From the NCBI GenBank assembly GCA_000231825.2, contig JH720390.1, forward strand, positions 69,220 to 133,219: a stretch of 64,000 nucleotides of DNA. Direction: 5' to 3'. A program made the position numbers and the translations under genes. Position 1 is the first letter of the stretch, and every line of letters starts with the position of its first letter. The stretch comes from Tetrahymena elliotti 4EA. Lineage: Eukaryota > Ciliophora > Oligohymenophorea > Hymenostomatida > Tetrahymenidae. This document shows, piece by piece, positions 61,701 through 64,000 of the stretch. The notes beneath the pieces are model-generated. The model had not been told where the DNA came from, made no database searches, and saw nothing but the letters and a program-made list of their open reading frames with translations.

Positions 61701-61902
61701 TACAATTTTTGAATACCTTAATGACATAGTATTTTTTATTATTTTCAGTGTTAGATTGGACAAGAACTGCATATCCAAAACTTCCTAGAAATTATTTTAA
61801 AAATGTATGAAGAACATTTAAAATTGATTAATGTTGCTAAAACATTATAAATGATTGTTAAATACCTTTTCCAACAACTTTAATTTTTGTATATTTTTCC
61901 AT
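58738..61902 (-). CDS. NEK (NIMA-related) protein kinase with Gln-rich tail
   Basis: Nine exons: 61866-61902, 61717-61784, 61534-61655, 61258-61475, 60883-61068, 60645-60802, 60458-60591, 59294-60396, 58738-59237; 841 aa, phases agree. Kinase domain at residues 1-265: Gly loop [16 protein letters not shown] lysine, [21 protein letters not shown], activation segment [16 protein letters not shown], and [13 protein letters not shown]. The LKTQN and YYLSPE motifs mark the NEK family, which in ciliates controls ciliary length and basal bodies. Residues 300-680 are Gln/Ser/Asn-rich with long Gln runs coded by mixed CAA/TAA/TAG, then a folded C-terminal piece ([45 protein letters not shown]) of about 165 residues. 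A 56-nt intron at 59238-59293 is preferred over an impossible 20-nt one. Confidence 0.9.
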
Positions 61903-62767
61903 GCTTATTAACTTTGTTTATCAATTTACTTTAACAAATTTTATTGATTTGAACTAATATTTTTAAAAGATTTATATATATCAATCAATTTTTAATAATA
62001 TTTGTTTTTATTTTTGAATTTACACTCATTTCAAAATTAAATGAATCCTTTCAAATTTAATAACGAATTTTTTACCTTTAAGCTGGCCAAATCAAATTTT
62101 CACTAAACCTTAAAAATTTCAACTTATTTGTAGATTCAAATTGCACATTAAAACTTTCTTCTAAATTTTAATCATTAAAAATAACCAAAGTTATTTATTC
62201 TTTCAAGGCTTAAGATTTTTGCTAAAAGATAAACTGAGCCCTCTTAAAAATGCATGGAAATTAAAATTTTAAAGCTTTAATTGATTTTTTTTAATCAAAA
62301 TATTTTAATTATTTTTATTATAATAAAATCCAGTTTTAATGGATTTAAATTTTAGGTAAAAAAATTTATTAAAATAAACTAAAAGTAAAATACTTCTTCT
62401 TATCGATTTAAATAAAGTAGATTAATAATTNNNNNNNNNNNNNNNNNNNNNNNNNNNNNNNNNNNNNNNNNNNNNNNNNNNNNNNNNNNNNNNNNNNNNN
62501 NNNNNNNNNNNNNNNNNNNNNNNNNNNNNNTTTTTCTTTATAATTATAAATTAAAAATTTTCAAGACAAAAAAGTTTATTTGATTAAATGTTAGGTTTAT
62601 GAATTATTTTAAAAAATTTAATAGGCTATGAATAATAGAAAACATAATTTTATTTGAATTTATTAATATGAGAAAATTTGAATAATTATACAATTACATG
62701 CTATGCAAAAATATATTTTTTAACAGATAAATATTAATTTTATTTTAGAGAATAGCTTATGCATACA
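61903..62767. other. Intergenic spacer containing an assembly gap
   Basis: Promoter region of the NEK gene and 3' region of gamma-SNAP, with the run of N at 62431-62530. Nothing else recognised. Confidence 0.5.
62431..62530. other. Assembly gap (100 N)
   Basis: Exactly 100 unknown bases, a conventional gap of estimated or unknown size between contigs. Confidence 0.99.
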
Positions 62768-64000
62768 TCATAAACCAGCTAAAAGATCATCTTATTACTC
62801 CTCTTATTTTTAATCTGCTCCGTTATCTTATTATTCATTAGGCTATTAAGCAAATTGTCCAAATAGATTACCTTAATCTTGAGAAAATACCTGGTTTTAT
62901 TACACATTTTGTTATTATACCTTCTTTTAAGGATTTTTAAGTTTCTTTTTCTTTAAAAGTCTTGGAATCTATTGCAAAAAATTAATATGAGTTGATACGT
63001 ATTTTTTAATTTTTTTACGTTTGGTGGATAAATATTTGTGATTGAGGGTTTTTAAGACAGGGTACTGAATTCTTCCTAATCTCTATCATTGTATGCTTTA
63101 ATAATCTAACATATAAAAAAGATTTTTAATATTATCAACACAGTTATTTATATTTATATTACGGCTTCACAAATTTCATATTCTCTTGCAGAATAAAATC
63201 CTGGAATCCTATTTACATATACAAAATAAAGTAAGTTTGGATTAAAATATCAATTTAATCAATCAATTATACTGTTAGCAAAGAGCATTGAATTCAGATT
63301 CAGCTCTTAAAGCCTCATCTTCCAATAGGCATAAGCAAATAATGCATAAAGCATACTGTAAATTAAGAAATAATTTTTAGAAAATTTACTTATTAAAGTA
63401 AATTTACTTATGGAGTTTAGAATCTATTTTTAGAGTCTGTAGGGTTAGTAAATTGTTTTTTTATCATTGTAATTGCCTAAGAATAACTTTTTTTATAAAC
63501 TTATAAGTATTTTTTTAAGTAAGACTAAATATTACTTTCCTATCTCAACTAAAACTTCAAGATAATAATCAAATATTTCTTTTTTGTTGTACATTTTTTC
63601 TGAAGCATCAGCATCTTCAATTCCTGATTCTAAAAATTTAATACCATCATCATGTTAAGAATTTTATATCAAATACCTTTTCAATTCAAAGATTATTTAA
63701 TCAATGACTTTAACATTTTAATATATTATTTTAATTTACTTGGCAACCTTTTATTTCAATTTTATAGATTCAGTGTGAGAATCAGCTCCTTTAAAAAGCA
63801 TAGTAGCCTTATATTTAAATAGATGTTTGATAAGATAAGTACTAATATTAAAATTACTTCATTTGTTAATTCAACAATCTTTTTAAAATCATTTGAATTA
63901 AGTTTTTCGATCATAATATTTAACATAGCTTCAAGATTTCTTGCTGTTCCCCAAATTCTAAATTTATTAAAATTTATATTCAATATTGAGTTTTTCTTTA
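62768..64000 (-). CDS. NAPG: Gamma-SNAP homologue (5' end beyond window)
   Basis: Eight exons visible: 62768-62968, 63019-63105, 63163-63208, 63273-63355, 63408-63486, 63536-63676, 63740-63807, and 63858 to about 63957; introns of 49-63 nt, all phases fit. Adaptor for NSF-driven SNARE disassembly in vesicle traffic. The SNAP helical repeats read NLEAMLNIMIEKLN, VAKYLIQNSQHDDGIKFLES, KKEIFDYYLEVLVEIG, NYSQAITMIKKQF, YALCIICLCLLEDEALRAESEF. The gamma-specific end is IPGFYSAREYEICEAIIKAY followed by NDRDQEEFS, matching the IPGF...YDQQDQ pattern, then IPRLLKKKKLKNP. The tail is Gln-rich and ends QDDLLAGL. An AG at 63958-63959 suggests another intron just upstream; the N-terminal repeats lie beyond position 64000. 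Confidence 0.85.

Noticed and set aside
62768..63105. A frameshift near the 3' end of gamma-SNAP.
   Set aside because: A 50-nt intron (62969-63018) with a good acceptor restores the frame and the conserved tail.
1..64000. CRISPR arrays, bacterial operons, rRNA, telomere repeats (GGGGTT), transposase genes.
   Set aside because: None seen on either strand.

Overview
The window reads as macronuclear DNA of a Tetrahymena-like (oligohymenophorean) ciliate. It is very AT-rich. Every recognisable protein is interrupted by in-frame TAA and TAG at positions where relatives have glutamine, and genes end only at TGA (ciliate code 6). Introns are short (about 45-160 nt, one of 565 nt), AT-rich and GT...AG. 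Long genes are therefore invisible to a standard-code ORF search and were read here by hand with TAA/TAG = Gln. Exon boundaries are my own inferences; where joined exons are given, reading phase was checked by arithmetic. A run of 100 N (62431-62530) shows this is a draft assembly.

Layout. 1-6740: a tandem family of multi-pass membrane proteins, all on the minus strand: copy C (510 aa, intact), B (a recent truncated duplicate of C), D (519 aa, intact) and A (runs off the left edge, damaged near its 5' end). 7247-7319: tRNA-Glu(UUC). 7753-9608: a type II membrane or secreted protein gene carrying four one-base frameshifts. 10463-14046: an orphan 1099-aa gene with six exons beyond the first. 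14655-18492: a TPR plus cyclic-nucleotide-binding-like protein. 20028-21347 (+): a divergent beta-tubulin-like gene. 22300-25780: an acidic Gln/Asn-rich protein. 26765-27879: L-threonine aldolase. 28818-29450 (+): PDAP1/PP28 phosphoprotein. 30421-31108: one or two small Cys-containing genes. 32181-35341: a MORN-repeat protein. 35805-36896 (+): a phage-tail-collar-like secreted protein. 39430-42195: a PB1 + NBR1-type Ig (FW) domain protein. 45095-47178: a shortened acyl-CoA-synthetase-like protein with a mitochondrial-type presequence. 48238-49798 (+): casein kinase 2 alpha. 50619-55439 (+): a 1606-aa coiled-coil golgin ending in a GRAB-like domain. 56279-57169: a carbonic-anhydrase-fold protein lacking all three zinc histidines. 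58738-61902: a NEK kinase with a poly-Gln tail. 62768 to the right edge: gamma-SNAP (5' end missing).

No prokaryotic operons, CRISPR arrays, transposase genes, rRNA or telomere repeats were seen. The genes are monocistronic and mostly unrelated in function. A loose theme is membrane traffic and cytoskeleton (golgin, gamma-SNAP, tubulin-like, MORN, NEK, NBR1-like). The most unusual items are the PB1-FW protein, the zinc-less carbonic anhydrase, the divergent tubulin, the tandem membrane family with its fresh pseudogene, and the gene with four same-direction frameshifts.
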